DNA of 64,000 nucleotides from Nostoc sp. B(2019) (GTDB lineage Bacteria; Cyanobacteriota; Cyanobacteriia; Cyanobacteriales; Nostocaceae). Where the stretch lies: NCBI RefSeq assembly GCF_010091925.1, contig NZ_WVID01000001.1, positions 124,001 through 188,000 of the forward strand, in the 5' to 3' direction. The translations under genes were made by a program, and so were the position numbers. The notes under the pieces were generated by a model. That model worked only from the letters and a program-made list of their open reading frames with translations. It made no database searches and was not told the DNA's origin. Of this stretch, positions 36,133 to 45,345 are shown piece by piece (position 1 is the first letter of the stretch; the number at the start of each line of letters is the position of its first letter).

Positions 36133-38163
36133 ATGATCTGCTGCTTAAATCCCGATTGCCAAAATCCCCTAAATCCCAATGGAAAAAAAATTTGCCAAAG
36201 TTGTAGCACCTCGCTGGTGTCACTTTTGAGAAATCGCTTCCGTGTCATCCGAGTGCTTTCAGATGAGGGGGGATTTGGCAGAACCTATCTATCAGAAGAT
36301 ACAGATAAACTAAATGAACACTGCGTTATCAAACAATTAGCGCCTAAATTTCAAGGAACTTGGTCACAAAAAAAGGCTATGGAGTTGTTTGCTGAAGAAG
36401 CAAAGCGACTACAAGAACTTGGAGTAAATCCCCAAATTCCCACACTGTTGGCTTACTTTGAGCAAGACGGCTGTCTGTATTTAGTACAACAGTTTATCAA
36501 TGGGCAGAATTTGTTAAAGGAGTTACAGCAACGCAAAGGGTATAGTGCTAAAGAAGTCCAAGCAATTTTGCTAGATTTATTGCCTATACTCAAATTTATC
36601 CACGATCGCGGCGTTATTCATCGAGACATCAAGCCAGAAAATATTATCCGGCGTAAAAGTGATGGGAGATTAAACCTGATTGATTTTGGCTCCTCAAAGC
36701 AATTTACCGCTAGAGTTCAGAATAAAGTTGGCACATCTATCGGCTCACATGGATATTCTCCAATTGAACAAATCAGAGATGGCAAAGCTTATCCAGCCAG
36801 TGATTTATTCGGTTTAGGAGCTACCTGCTTTCATTTGCTAACAGGAATTTCTCCATTTCAATTGTGGATGGAAAATGGGTACGCTTGGGTAGGAAATTGG
36901 CGGCAATATTTACGAGTTCCATTAAGTACTGAGTTAGATATTGTTCTGGAAAAGCTTTTGAAAAAAGATATCCAAGAACGTTATCAATCAGCCGATGAAG
37001 TAATTAAAGATTTAACTTATAAACAACCACTTGCCTTACCACCAGCTGGTCAAACGTCAGGAAAAATACCACCAACACAAGCACCATATTTACCAATAAA
37101 ATATTCCTTACTCAGAAGTATAGTTTTATTCAGCGCTTTCATTTTATTATTCGGATTTAGCGAAACTTGGTATCAGCAATCTCGCCGGATTTACGCTAGC
37201 TTGTCTGCTAAGTTGAATCAGCACAATCATAGACCAGGCGGTGAGGAATTGGGCCAACCGCCAAAAATTGCTTTGGGAAATATTGCCTTATCTCACACCA
37301 TTAAAGGTCATGAAAACTCGGTTTCATCCGTCGTCATTAGCCCAGATGGCCAGATGATTGCTAGCAGTGGCGATCGCACAATCAAACTGTGGAATTTAGC
37401 AACCGGAAAGCAAATCTCTTCACTCAACGGGCATTCCCAGCAGGTAAATATTGTAGTGATCAGCCCAGATGGTAAAACCTTAGCTAGTGGTAGTGATGAC
37501 AACACCATCAAAGTGTGGAACCTGGCAACCGGACAACAAATCCGTACTTTGATCGGTCATTCCGACTCTGTTCATGCTCTAGCAATCAGCCCAGATGGCA
37601 GAACCCTAGTTAGTGGTAGTGATGATAACACCATCAAAATATGGAATCTAGCAACCGGACGACAAATCAGCACTTTGATCGGGCATACATTCTGGGTGCG
37701 GTCTGTTGCCATCAGCCCAGATGGTGCAACCCTTGCCAGTGGCAGTTTTGACAAGACCATCAAACTCTGGAATATGGGCAATGGAAATCTAATTCGCACA
37801 CTGGCGGGAAATGCTCAAACAGTCACAGCTGTAGCCATCAGCCCAGATGGTGCAACCCTTGCTAGTGCTAGCCGCGATCGCACAATCAAACTTTGGAATC
37901 TCGCAACAGGCGAGGAAATCTTAACATTAGTGGGACATAGCAACACAGTCACATCTGTAGCCTTTAGCCCAGATGGTAAAATTCTTGCTAGTGGTAGTCG
38001 CGATCGCACAATCAAACTGTGGAATCTGGCTACAGGCGAGGAAATTCTCAAATTGGCAGGGCGTAGCAACACCATCACATCTGTAACCTTCAGCCCCGAT
38101 AGTAAAACCCTTGTCAGTAGCAGTGAGGATAATACTATCAAGATTTGGCGATCGCCTCAGTGA
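36133..38163 (+). CDS. Ser/Thr protein kinase with N-terminal zinc ribbon and C-terminal WD40 propeller
   Basis: 676 aa. Residues 1-28 hold a CxxxxC...CxxC zinc ribbon (CCLNPDCQNP, ICQSCS). The kinase domain (about 35-300) has DEGGFGRTYLSED, CVIKQL, HRDIKPENII, LIDFGSSKQ and GYSPIEQ. A single membrane segment (SIVLFSAFILLFGFSETWY, about 330-350) separates it from seven WD40 repeats (about 388-676), each about 42 aa with GH...SPDG...ASGS-D-TIKLWN. Seven repeats give one closed propeller, which by topology would lie outside the cytoplasm and could sense an extracytoplasmic ligand. Paralogue of 42973-45003 (same length and architecture). The WD40 repeats are nearly identical at DNA level, a sign of internal duplication. 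Confidence 0.95.
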   Translation: MICCLNPDCQNPLNPNGKKICQSCSTSLVSLLRNRFRVIRVLSDEGGFGRTYLSEDTDKLNEHCVIKQLAPKFQGTWSQKKAMELFAEEAKRLQELGVNPQIPTLLAYFEQDGCLYLVQQFINGQNLLKELQQRKGYSAKEVQAILLDLLPILKFIHDRGVIHRDIKPENIIRRKSDGRLNLIDFGSSKQFTARVQNKVGTSIGSHGYSPIEQIRDGKAYPASDLFGLGATCFHLLTGISPFQLWMENGYAWVGNWRQYLRVPLSTELDIVLEKLLKKDIQERYQSADEVIKDLTYKQPLALPPAGQTSGKIPPTQAPYLPIKYSLLRSIVLFSAFILLFGFSETWYQQSRRIYASLSAKLNQHNHRPGGEELGQPPKIALGNIALSHTIKGHENSVSSVVISPDGQMIASSGDRTIKLWNLATGKQISSLNGHSQQVNIVVISPDGKTLASGSDDNTIKVWNLATGQQIRTLIGHSDSVHALAISPDGRTLVSGSDDNTIKIWNLATGRQISTLIGHTFWVRSVAISPDGATLASGSFDKTIKLWNMGNGNLIRTLAGNAQTVTAVAISPDGATLASASRDRTIKLWNLATGEEILTLVGHSNTVTSVAFSPDGKILASGSRDRTIKLWNLATGEEILKLAGRSNTITSVTFSPDSKTLVSSSEDNTIKIWRSPQ

Positions 38164-38175
38164 GGGGAAGAACAT

Positions 38176-38204
38176 GTAGAGACGTTGCAATGCAACGTCT
38201 CTAC
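38176..38204. repeat. GTAGAGACGTTGCA palindrome
   Basis: Arms GTAGAGACGTTGCA (38176-38189) and TGCAACGTCTCTAC (38191-38204), 12 bp after the kinase-WD40 stop; may act as a terminator-like hairpin. Confidence 0.85.
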
Positions 38205-38258
38205 CAAAGGATTTGTTGCAATCATTAATTAAATCGGTATCACCCTTTAACCTAACGG

Positions 38259-38432
38259 AGTTCAAAGGTGGATTCATCCAGTTCAAAGACTCGTTAATCC
38301 AGTTCAGAGGTGGATTCATCCAGTTCAAAGACTCGTTAATCCAGTTCAAAGGTGGATTCATCCAGTTCAAAGACTCGTTAATCCAGTTCAAAGGTGGATT
38401 CATGAGTATCAAAGACTCGTTAACGGAGTTCT
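38259..38432. repeat. 42-bp tandem repeat made of alternating 21-bp units
   Basis: Four tandem copies of a 42-bp unit built from AGTTCAAAGGTGGATTCATCC and AGTTCAAAGACTCGTTAATCC halves (each 21 bp). The tract is bounded on both sides by TAACGGAGTTC (38253-38263 and 38422-38432). Because 42 is a multiple of three, both strands stay open: the plus frame 38213-38434 would give a 14-residue repeat (FKGGFIQFKDSLIQ), but it has only a TTG start and no ribosome site. I therefore list it as repeat DNA; a small repeat protein is possible. Confidence 0.8.
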
Positions 38433-38495
38433 GAGCCTTATTTATATACAGCAGATTTCAGGTAAATGAAGTAGATAAATAAAACCCGAAACCCT

Positions 38496-38524
38496 GTAGA
38501 GACGTTGCATTGCAACGTCTCTAC
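38496..38524. repeat. GTAGAGACGTTGCA palindrome
   Basis: Same palindrome as 38176-38204 but with the centre base changed (GCATTGC rather than GCAATGC). Two copies only 320 bp apart flank the 42-bp tandem repeat. Confidence 0.85.
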
Positions 38525-38719
38525 ACATGATTTATGAAAATGCCAACTGTTGTATCTACCCTGCTCCCACTCCTCGTAGTATGGTTTTAACACTCTGGTA
38601 GGATGTGCAAGAAAGACCAAAAGGTTTATTTTACTAAATAACTAATTTTAAGCTACGTGTGTAGTAATGTTTAAACTACTACCTGCACTCATGCTTCATA
38701 GCTTTGCGAGTTCAGCAAT

Positions 38720-41008
38720 ATGAACATAGATGACTTGAGCCAACAAATAGATAAATTACGCTCACGGGTAATAGCACTACTGCAACGCACCACAGATGAG
38801 CCTGGCTCACAACAAGATGTAATAACAGAAGCTTTTGAAGAACTCCACATCGCTTTAGAAGAACTGAGGGTAGCCGAAGAACAGTTAAAGGCAACACGAG
38901 CAGCGACTAAGGAAGAACGCCAGCGCTACCAAGAATTGTTTGATTTTGCACCAGATGGTTATTTGGTGACTGATACTTATGGCACTATTCTGGAAGCTAA
39001 TCGTGCCGCCTCTGTGATGCTCAATGTATCGCAGCGATTCTTGATTCGTAAACCACTGCTTAGTTACATTGCCCAATCAGACCATAAAGCTTTTTTTGAT
39101 TTCCTCGCTCAATTGCAGCACCTCGACAGGCGTGAGGAGTGGGAAATATGCTTACAACCGCGAAAAGAAGTCTGCTTTGATGCTGCTCTAACAGTAGTTA
39201 CTGTCCGTAATATTCAAAGCGAACCAGTTGCGCTACGCTGGCTAATGCGCGACATTAGCGATCGCAAGCGTTTAGAGATAGAGCGCAATCAGTTACTTGT
39301 CCGTGAACAAGCTACCCGAATTGCAGCCGAAGCGGCACAGAAGCGATCTTATTTCTTAAGTGAGGCAAGTTGTGTATTAGCATCTTCCCTCGACTACCAC
39401 ACCACCTTAAACAGTGTCGCGCAACTGGCAGTGCCGACCCTAGCCGACTGCTGTATTGTAGATGTCATCGAAAATAATTTGCCGATTTTCAGCAATCCAA
39501 TAGTGGCTGCATCGGAACCAGAGAAGGAAGCATTGGTAAGAAAAATCCAGCGATGCTACCCAGTCTCTATCGATGCTGATTATGGAGCACCAAAGGTTTT
39601 AAGGACTGGAAAGCCGCAACTGAATATAGATATAGATGAGTCCTCATTATTAAAAATTGCCTGTAACCAAGAACACCTCAACCTACTGCACCAACTCCAA
39701 GCCAAGTCCGACATAATCGTGCCATTGCTAGTGCGCGATCGCAAGCTGGGGACAATTACATTTGCATCGGCACAACCAGGACGCCATTATACTACCGTAG
39801 ATTTAGTAATGGCTTGTGAACTAGCCCAACGCGCAGCGATCGCCATTGACAACGCACGGCTTTATCAGCAAGCCCAAGAAGCCAACCGCATCAAAGACGA
39901 GTTTTTAGCGATCGTCTCCCACGAACTGCGTACACCTCTCAACTCTATGATCGGTTGGGTTCACATGATCCGGAACCGCAAATTGGACGCAGCAACTATC
40001 TCGAAAGCACTCGAAACAATCGAGCGAAATGCCAAAATTCAAACAAAAGTTATTGATGACATCTTAGATATTTCCCGTATTGTCCGAGGTCAAATCCGCC
40101 TCAATACCCGTAAAGTTGACCTTATACCTGTAATTAATGGGGCAATTGAAGCTCTGCGCCCCACAGCAGAAATTAAAAATATTCAAATTGAATTTAACTT
40201 TGACCCCTCAGTGGGTCAGGTTATGGGTGATGCAGAACGCTTACAGCAAGTTGTCTGGAATTTGCTCTCTAACGCTATTAAGTTCACACCTAGTGGTGGG
40301 CGTGTGGAAGTGCATCTGAAGCAGGTAAACTCAAACGCTCAGATTACTGTCTCTGATACAGGCCAGGGAATTAGTGCTGAGTTTCTACCTTATATCTTTG
40401 AACGTTTTAGCCAAGCTGATAGTACAACCACCAGAGCAAACAACGGTTTGGGGCTGGGGCTGGCCATTGTGCGCTACTTAGTCGAAATGCACTCAGGCAC
40501 AGTCTACGCAGTTAGTGAAGGGGAAGGACGGGGGGCAACATTTACAGTGCAGTTGCCCATTGTAGAACCAGCACCAGAGCGGCTAATCAATCACAGTGAA
40601 GAAAAATTCCATCACCTCACCTCACTCGACCACTTGCAAGTACTCCTTGTAGAAGATAATCCCGATACGCGCGAGTTAATTGCCTTTATTCTTGAACAGT
40701 CTGGGGCAAACGTGACAGCGGTTGGCTCAGTAAATGAAGCTCTAGAGACTCTGGCACAATTCAAACCCGATGTTCTACTCAGTGATATTGGCATGCCAGA
40801 AGAGGACGGCTATTCCCTAATTCGTAAAATCAGAGCGCAAGAAACAGGGCAAAAACAAAAGCTTCCAGCGATCGCTCTAACGGCATTTGCTAGAGATGAA
40901 GAAAGGATACTGATTCTTCAAGCTGGGTTTCAAGCTCATATATCCAAACCAGTTGAGCCAGATGAGTTAGTGACGATAGTAACGAACATCGCCAAACCCA
41001 GCGGATAA
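38720..41008 (+). CDS. Hybrid sensor histidine kinase/response regulator
   Basis: 762 aa, soluble. Order: N-terminal coiled coil (1-70), PAS (about 70-180, with ELFDFAPDGYLVTDTYGTI), GAF (about 215-380), HisKA with His401 in LAIVSHELRTPLNSMIGW, HATPase_c (about 505-615; VVWNLLSNAIKFTPSGG, VSDTGQG, GLGLGLAIVRYLV), and a receiver domain (about 638-758) with phospho-acceptor Asp689 in DVLLSDIGMPEEDGY and the conserved Lys in AHISKPVEP. Phosphate would pass His401 to Asp689. No DNA-binding output is attached. It follows the kinase-WD40 gene within a signalling island; a link between the two is guess only. Confidence 0.95.
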   Translation: MNIDDLSQQIDKLRSRVIALLQRTTDEPGSQQDVITEAFEELHIALEELRVAEEQLKATRAATKEERQRYQELFDFAPDGYLVTDTYGTILEANRAASVMLNVSQRFLIRKPLLSYIAQSDHKAFFDFLAQLQHLDRREEWEICLQPRKEVCFDAALTVVTVRNIQSEPVALRWLMRDISDRKRLEIERNQLLVREQATRIAAEAAQKRSYFLSEASCVLASSLDYHTTLNSVAQLAVPTLADCCIVDVIENNLPIFSNPIVAASEPEKEALVRKIQRCYPVSIDADYGAPKVLRTGKPQLNIDIDESSLLKIACNQEHLNLLHQLQAKSDIIVPLLVRDRKLGTITFASAQPGRHYTTVDLVMACELAQRAAIAIDNARLYQQAQEANRIKDEFLAIVSHELRTPLNSMIGWVHMIRNRKLDAATISKALETIERNAKIQTKVIDDILDISRIVRGQIRLNTRKVDLIPVINGAIEALRPTAEIKNIQIEFNFDPSVGQVMGDAERLQQVVWNLLSNAIKFTPSGGRVEVHLKQVNSNAQITVSDTGQGISAEFLPYIFERFSQADSTTTRANNGLGLGLAIVRYLVEMHSGTVYAVSEGEGRGATFTVQLPIVEPAPERLINHSEEKFHHLTSLDHLQVLLVEDNPDTRELIAFILEQSGANVTAVGSVNEALETLAQFKPDVLLSDIGMPEEDGYSLIRKIRAQETGQKQKLPAIALTAFARDEERILILQAGFQAHISKPVEPDELVTIVTNIAKPSG

Positions 41009-41201
41009 AGGCTTTTCTACCTTAGTGTCTTCTCTGCGTTCGCGCAGCGTGTCGCAGACAGACGCTCCGCGAACGTGTCTTGGTGGTTCAAAATCAATTT
41101 TTAACCACAAAGGCACTAAGACACTAAGAAAAATACATTCTTCTGTGTGCGTGAATTTTAAAATTCTTATTTTCCAATATTCGTGCAAAAGGTCTATTAA
41201 C

Positions 41202-42731
41202 TCAGTAAATAGTCAATCGGTATGTACCGCGTTCGCGTGGGTTATTTGAAGTAACAACTATATAGTAAGTGTCATCTTCAGGTAACTTAACTCTGTCAAT
41301 GAGAGCGCTGTACATCCCATCCTTGTCATTATTCGCTGCGATTCTCTGACCTTGAGAATTTAGCAAGACTATATAAGGCGAAAACTCCTCATTGATGCTA
41401 TCTGCACGAATACTCACAAGCTGATTTTTCTTACCCTGAAACTGAGAAACATTGTAAGGGCTGCCATTTTGTTTAAGAGTTGAGCTTTGAGCAGTTAGTT
41501 CGCCTGCTTCATCTAGGGTATAGCTGGCTCTGTCATTCCGCAGAGCTAGACTATAGCGACCGATATCTTTGGGATTGCGACTAGTTACTGCGATCGTGTA
41601 AGTACCTTTAACAGGCAATCGAGCAAATATAAATGCATCTCTAATTGTACTGTTTGACCCTCCGCTACCTCTTTTTAAGACAACTTTATTATTTGGGTCG
41701 AGCAGAAACATGAAGGGTTGTAGACTCAAGTTGCTTGTACGGCGTTGATCTTTACTACCACCAAGCCTGATTTGAAGCAGTTGATTTTCTCTACCCTCAA
41801 ACTGGTAGAAATGAAAATACCTACCTTTAGACTGGTAATCACCTTTAGACAGAATACCAAAAGCGATATCTACAAAGTTAATCTCTTTGATAGGGAGAGT
41901 GCTGGATAGGGGAACAGGCGAAACCTCACGAGTTGGATTACTATTTCTACCTGGGCTAGTAATTGGCTTACGACCTCCCTGTTGTATAGGAGTCGAACCA
42001 CCCGGTGTCGGCTGAGGCATCGGTCTAGCAGGTCTGGGAGTTGAGCCGCCTCGTGTTGGCTGAGGCGTCGGTCTAGCAGGTCTGGGAGTTGAGCCGCCCT
42101 GTCTTGGCTGAGACGTCGGTCTGGAAGGTCTGGGAGCAGAACCGCCTCGTGTTGGCTGAGGCGTTGGTTGTGTTGGCTGAGGCGCTGGTTGTGTTGGCTG
42201 AGGCGTTGGTTGTGTTGGCTGAGGCGCTGGTTGTGTTGGCTGAGGCGCTGGTTGCGTTGGCTGAGGCGCTGGTTGTGTTGGTTGAGGCGTTGGTTGAGAA
42301 GGTGTAGGAGTAGAATCACCCGGTGTTGGTTGAGGCGTTGGTTGAGAAGGTGTAGGAGTAGAACCACCCGGTGTTGGCTGAGGTGTTGACTGAGAAGGTG
42401 TAGGAGTAGAACCACCCGGTGTTGGCTGAGGTGTTGACTGAGAATCTACTGGTGTGGGCGATACATTCTCAGGTATTGGTGAATCAATAGGTTGGGTGGG
42501 TTGTGGAGATACAGACGGTTGAGAAACAGGGATTTGCTCAATTCCTTGTTGTACCGCTTCTGGTTGTCTCTCATCTGGTGTTTTGGCAAGTCGGAATTTT
42601 TTAGAATCTTCTGGAATTTTTAAAGCATTTATAGGTAGGGTGTAACTTGCAATCAACAAACTACTACTCAGAAAAAAAATTAAAGCCAAGTCAAATCTAA
42701 AACAATATCTTATGTTGCTTTTGCCTGCCAT
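41202..42731 (-). CDS. Exported Pro-rich protein with two PPC domains
   Basis: ATG 42731 is chosen because AGGAGTG lies just upstream; the longer frame to 42746 begins at an unsupported codon. A signal peptide/anchor (LALIFFLSSSLLIASYTL) is followed by a low-complexity linker of about 170 residues made of PQPTQPA and GGSTPTPSQ/GGSTPRPARP repeats. Two beta-sandwich domains of the bacterial pre-peptidase C-terminal (PPC) type follow: about 285-400 (YFHFYQFEGRENQLLQIRLGG...YTIAVTSRNP) and 410-509 (VSQFQGKKNQLVSIRAD...YYIVVTSNNPRERGTYRL). PPC domains help secretion or binding and are usually cut off; no protease is fused here. Sits divergently 242 bp from the second kinase-WD40 gene. Confidence 0.88.
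   Translation of the reverse strand: MAGKSNIRYCFRFDLALIFFLSSSLLIASYTLPINALKIPEDSKKFRLAKTPDERQPEAVQQGIEQIPVSQPSVSPQPTQPIDSPIPENVSPTPVDSQSTPQPTPGGSTPTPSQSTPQPTPGGSTPTPSQPTPQPTPGDSTPTPSQPTPQPTQPAPQPTQPAPQPTQPAPQPTQPTPQPTQPAPQPTQPTPQPTRGGSAPRPSRPTSQPRQGGSTPRPARPTPQPTRGGSTPRPARPMPQPTPGGSTPIQQGGRKPITSPGRNSNPTREVSPVPLSSTLPIKEINFVDIAFGILSKGDYQSKGRYFHFYQFEGRENQLLQIRLGGSKDQRRTSNLSLQPFMFLLDPNNKVVLKRGSGGSNSTIRDAFIFARLPVKGTYTIAVTSRNPKDIGRYSLALRNDRASYTLDEAGELTAQSSTLKQNGSPYNVSQFQGKKNQLVSIRADSINEEFSPYIVLLNSQGQRIAANNDKDGMYSALIDRVKLPEDDTYYIVVTSNNPRERGTYRLTIY
42000..42440. repeat. In-gene tandem repeats encoding PQPTQPA and GGSTPTPSQ
   Basis: Six or so 21-bp units (CAGCCAACACAACCAGCGCCT on the minus strand) and longer 48-bp units coding for GGSTPTPSQ-type stretches. 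The repeats keep frame and explain the false W/L-rich frames on the other strand. Copy number is likely variable. Confidence 0.8.
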
Positions 42732-42972
42732 AATTTCACTCCTCATTGTTATAAATTTAAATTATTGAGAGTGGATAGCTCATGCACAGTAATGCAAATT
42801 TAGAGCTAAGATGCTGCTGGCGATCGCTTGGAAAACAACTCCGTTTTTTATTTTAAATTGCTGAGTTACCAATAAATTGCTACCTTGATGCAAAATAACT
42901 CTCCTGGCAACTGCATAGCAAAAATAGACGTCATGAATTAACATATACACAAACTGCAAATGGATTCCCAGT

Positions 42973-45003
42973 ATGCTTTGCTGCCTGAATCCCGATTGCC
43001 CCAATCCTCAGAATCCTGATGGCAACCAGTATTGCCAAACTTGCAGTACACCATTGATACCACTTTTAAGGGGCCATTATCGTGTCATCAAAGTGCTATC
43101 TGATGAAGGTGGATTTGGCAGAACCTATCTATCAGAAGATGTAGATAAGCTAAATGAATGGTGCGTTGTCAAGCAATTTGCACCGAAAGTCCAGGAAACC
43201 TCAGCATTGAAGAAAGCGATCGAGCTTTTTAAAGAAGAAGCTCAACGACTACAACAGTTGGGGGAACATCACCAAATTCCCGCACTTTTGGCTTACTTTG
43301 AACAAGATAATTATCTGTTTTTAGTACAACAATTTATCGATGGGCAAAATTTATTACAAGAATTGCAACAATCAGTAAAATACAACGAAAGCCAAATTAT
43401 AGAGCTTTTGCTAGATTTACTGCCCGTCCTCAAGTTTATCCACGATCGCGGCGTAATTCACCGCGACATCAAACCACAAAATATTATCCGCCGTCAAAAT
43501 GATCGGCGATTAGTACTAATTGATTTTGGCTCTGCAAAGCAACTAAGAGCAACCATACAGACTCAATTAGGAACAACCATTGGTTCACATGGTTATACCC
43601 CACTAGAACAAATGCAGTATGGCAAGGCTTACCCAGCCAGTGATTTATTCAGTTTGGGTGCAACTTGCTTTCATCTGTTAACGGGAATCCGCCCATCCAA
43701 ACTATGGATAAAACAGGGCTATGGGTGGATTGAATCTTGGCAGCAATATTTGAGTAATTCGGATAAAAACGGGGTAGCCTCTAGTGTCAAATTGGTTGAG
43801 GTTTTAGACAAGCTGTTGGCAGCAGATATCCAAGAGCGTTATCAATCGGCTGATGAAGTCATCAGGGATTTGACAAAACAGCCATCATTACCTCCAGAAC
43901 CCACAACTTTACTACCAATCTCGCCAGCGTCCGCAATACTGACAACTTCGCCAGCAAGCCAGAGGCTAGTTCCACTAAAAATACTCGACGACAAGCTCAA
44001 AAAACGACTACTAATAAATGCTGTCATTGTGCTATTCGGATTAGGCGGAGTTTGGTATTTACAGTTTCTCCCGCAGTTAATGGCTGATTCTAACCCCAGT
44101 CAATCTGCATCCAATCAACCCAACGCTTTGAAAGGACATTCCAGCGATGTGAACTCTGTCGCCTTTGCTCCCGATGGTAAAACCCTTGCTAGTGGCAGTG
44201 ATGACAGGACAATCAAGCTGTGGAATTTAGTAGATGGAAAAGAAATCCACAGCCTTAGAGGTCACTCAGGATGGATTTGGAATATCGCCTTCAGTCCCGA
44301 TGGCAAAACCCTTGCCAGTGGTGGTGCAGACAAAACAATCAAACTGTGGAATCTGGCAACTGGACAGGAAATCCGCACCCTAAAGGGTCATTCTAAGGGA
44401 GTTGCTGCTGTCGCCTTCAGTCCAGATGGTAAAACTCTTGCCAGTGGTAGCTTAGACAAAACAATTAAACTGTGGAATCTGGTAACTGGAAAAGAAATCC
44501 GCACATTTGAGGGACATTCCCAAGCAGCTGCTACTGTCGCCTTTAGTCCAGATGGTAAAACTCTTGCTAGTGGTAGTTGGGACAAGACAATCAAATTGTG
44601 GGATTTAGCAACCGGCAAGATAATTCGTACCCAGGAAGGACATTCCGACTTGGTTCTTTCTGTCGCCTTTAGTCCTGATGGTAAAACGCTTGCCAGTGGT
44701 AGTAAGGACGAGACAATTAAATTGTGGAATTTGGCAACAGGAGAGACAATCCGCACGTTGAAGGGACATTCTGAGAAGGTTAATTCTGTCGCCTACAGCA
44801 AAACACTAAATGGTGTGACTCTTGTCAGTGGCAGTAATGACAACACAATCAAACTATGGAATCCAGCAACAGGAAAGACAATCCGCACTTTGAAGCGAGA
44901 TTCTGGGTACATTTATGCCGTAGCCATCAGTTCAGATGGACAAACTATTGCTAGTGGCGGTAGCGCTGATAATATTATGAAGATTTGGCGGGTGTCTCCT
45001 TAA
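42973..45003 (+). CDS. Ser/Thr protein kinase with zinc ribbon and WD40 propeller (paralogue)
   Basis: 676 aa with the same plan as 36133-38163: zinc ribbon (CCLNPDCPNP, YCQTCST), kinase (about 35-305; DEGGFGRTYLSED, CVVKQF, HRDIKPQNII, LIDFGSAKQ, GYTPLEQ), one membrane segment (LLINAVIVLFGLGGVWYLQFL, about 337-357), and seven WD40 repeats from about residue 378. Repeat 6 carries a short insertion (YSKTLNGVTL) where the others have SPDGKTL, and repeat 7 starts with the changed LKRDSGY. The kinase and zinc ribbon are more alike between the paralogues than the linkers. The ATG lies at the end of a leader divergent from the PPC gene, so the exported protein and this kinase may share a promoter region. 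Confidence 0.95.
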   Translation: MLCCLNPDCPNPQNPDGNQYCQTCSTPLIPLLRGHYRVIKVLSDEGGFGRTYLSEDVDKLNEWCVVKQFAPKVQETSALKKAIELFKEEAQRLQQLGEHHQIPALLAYFEQDNYLFLVQQFIDGQNLLQELQQSVKYNESQIIELLLDLLPVLKFIHDRGVIHRDIKPQNIIRRQNDRRLVLIDFGSAKQLRATIQTQLGTTIGSHGYTPLEQMQYGKAYPASDLFSLGATCFHLLTGIRPSKLWIKQGYGWIESWQQYLSNSDKNGVASSVKLVEVLDKLLAADIQERYQSADEVIRDLTKQPSLPPEPTTLLPISPASAILTTSPASQRLVPLKILDDKLKKRLLINAVIVLFGLGGVWYLQFLPQLMADSNPSQSASNQPNALKGHSSDVNSVAFAPDGKTLASGSDDRTIKLWNLVDGKEIHSLRGHSGWIWNIAFSPDGKTLASGGADKTIKLWNLATGQEIRTLKGHSKGVAAVAFSPDGKTLASGSLDKTIKLWNLVTGKEIRTFEGHSQAAATVAFSPDGKTLASGSWDKTIKLWDLATGKIIRTQEGHSDLVLSVAFSPDGKTLASGSKDETIKLWNLATGETIRTLKGHSEKVNSVAYSKTLNGVTLVSGSNDNTIKLWNPATGKTIRTLKRDSGYIYAVAISSDGQTIASGGSADNIMKIWRVSP

Positions 45004-45345
45004 AAAGCTTTGTATCTTAAGATTTTTAATTACTTTTTACACAAAGGCGATCGCCTCATGATTATTGTCTTTAATTGCCTGCGATCGCTATATCTAAAGC
45101 AGTAATTGTCAGTTTTTGCAAGAATATTTATATCTTCTGGAATAAAGCCAACTTTAATGCTATGGCAACTATTTTGTTGCACTTGTCGTGTTGCAATCCA
45201 TTCTCTACCATCATGCTTGTTTGCCCAATATTATAGATCCAACTTTAAGCTGATATAGATTTCCAGCTAAAGATTGACGATGGTGCTGTCGTAACTTAAT
45301 TAGCTATAAGCAACAGTTAAAGAAATTCAATTGAGGAATGCGATC
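45004..45345. other. Intergenic region with a possible gene remnant
   Basis: A 67-codon minus-strand frame from 45230 to TAA 45032-45030 has no start codon and would encode YWANKHDGREWIATRQV, then SIKVGFIPEDINIL. Its composition looks protein-like, so it may be the tail of a lost gene; I do not recognise it. The rest is AT-rich and should hold the promoter of the small exported peptide. Confidence 0.35.

Noticed and set aside
37308-38141. Minus-strand frames opposite the WD40 repeats (also 44388-44756)
   Set aside because: Reverse shadows of the WD40 coding repeats, with the same periodicity.
38259-38432. CRISPR-like tandem repeat
   Set aside because: Repeats are directly adjacent with no unique spacers and no cas genes near; it is a simple tandem repeat.
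41870-42415. Open frame rich in Leu/Gln/Arg on the minus strand and W/L-rich frames on the plus strand (42089-42389)
   Set aside because: They are alternate-frame shadows of the Pro/Gln/Thr repeats of the PPC protein; a 21-bp unit keeps all frames open.
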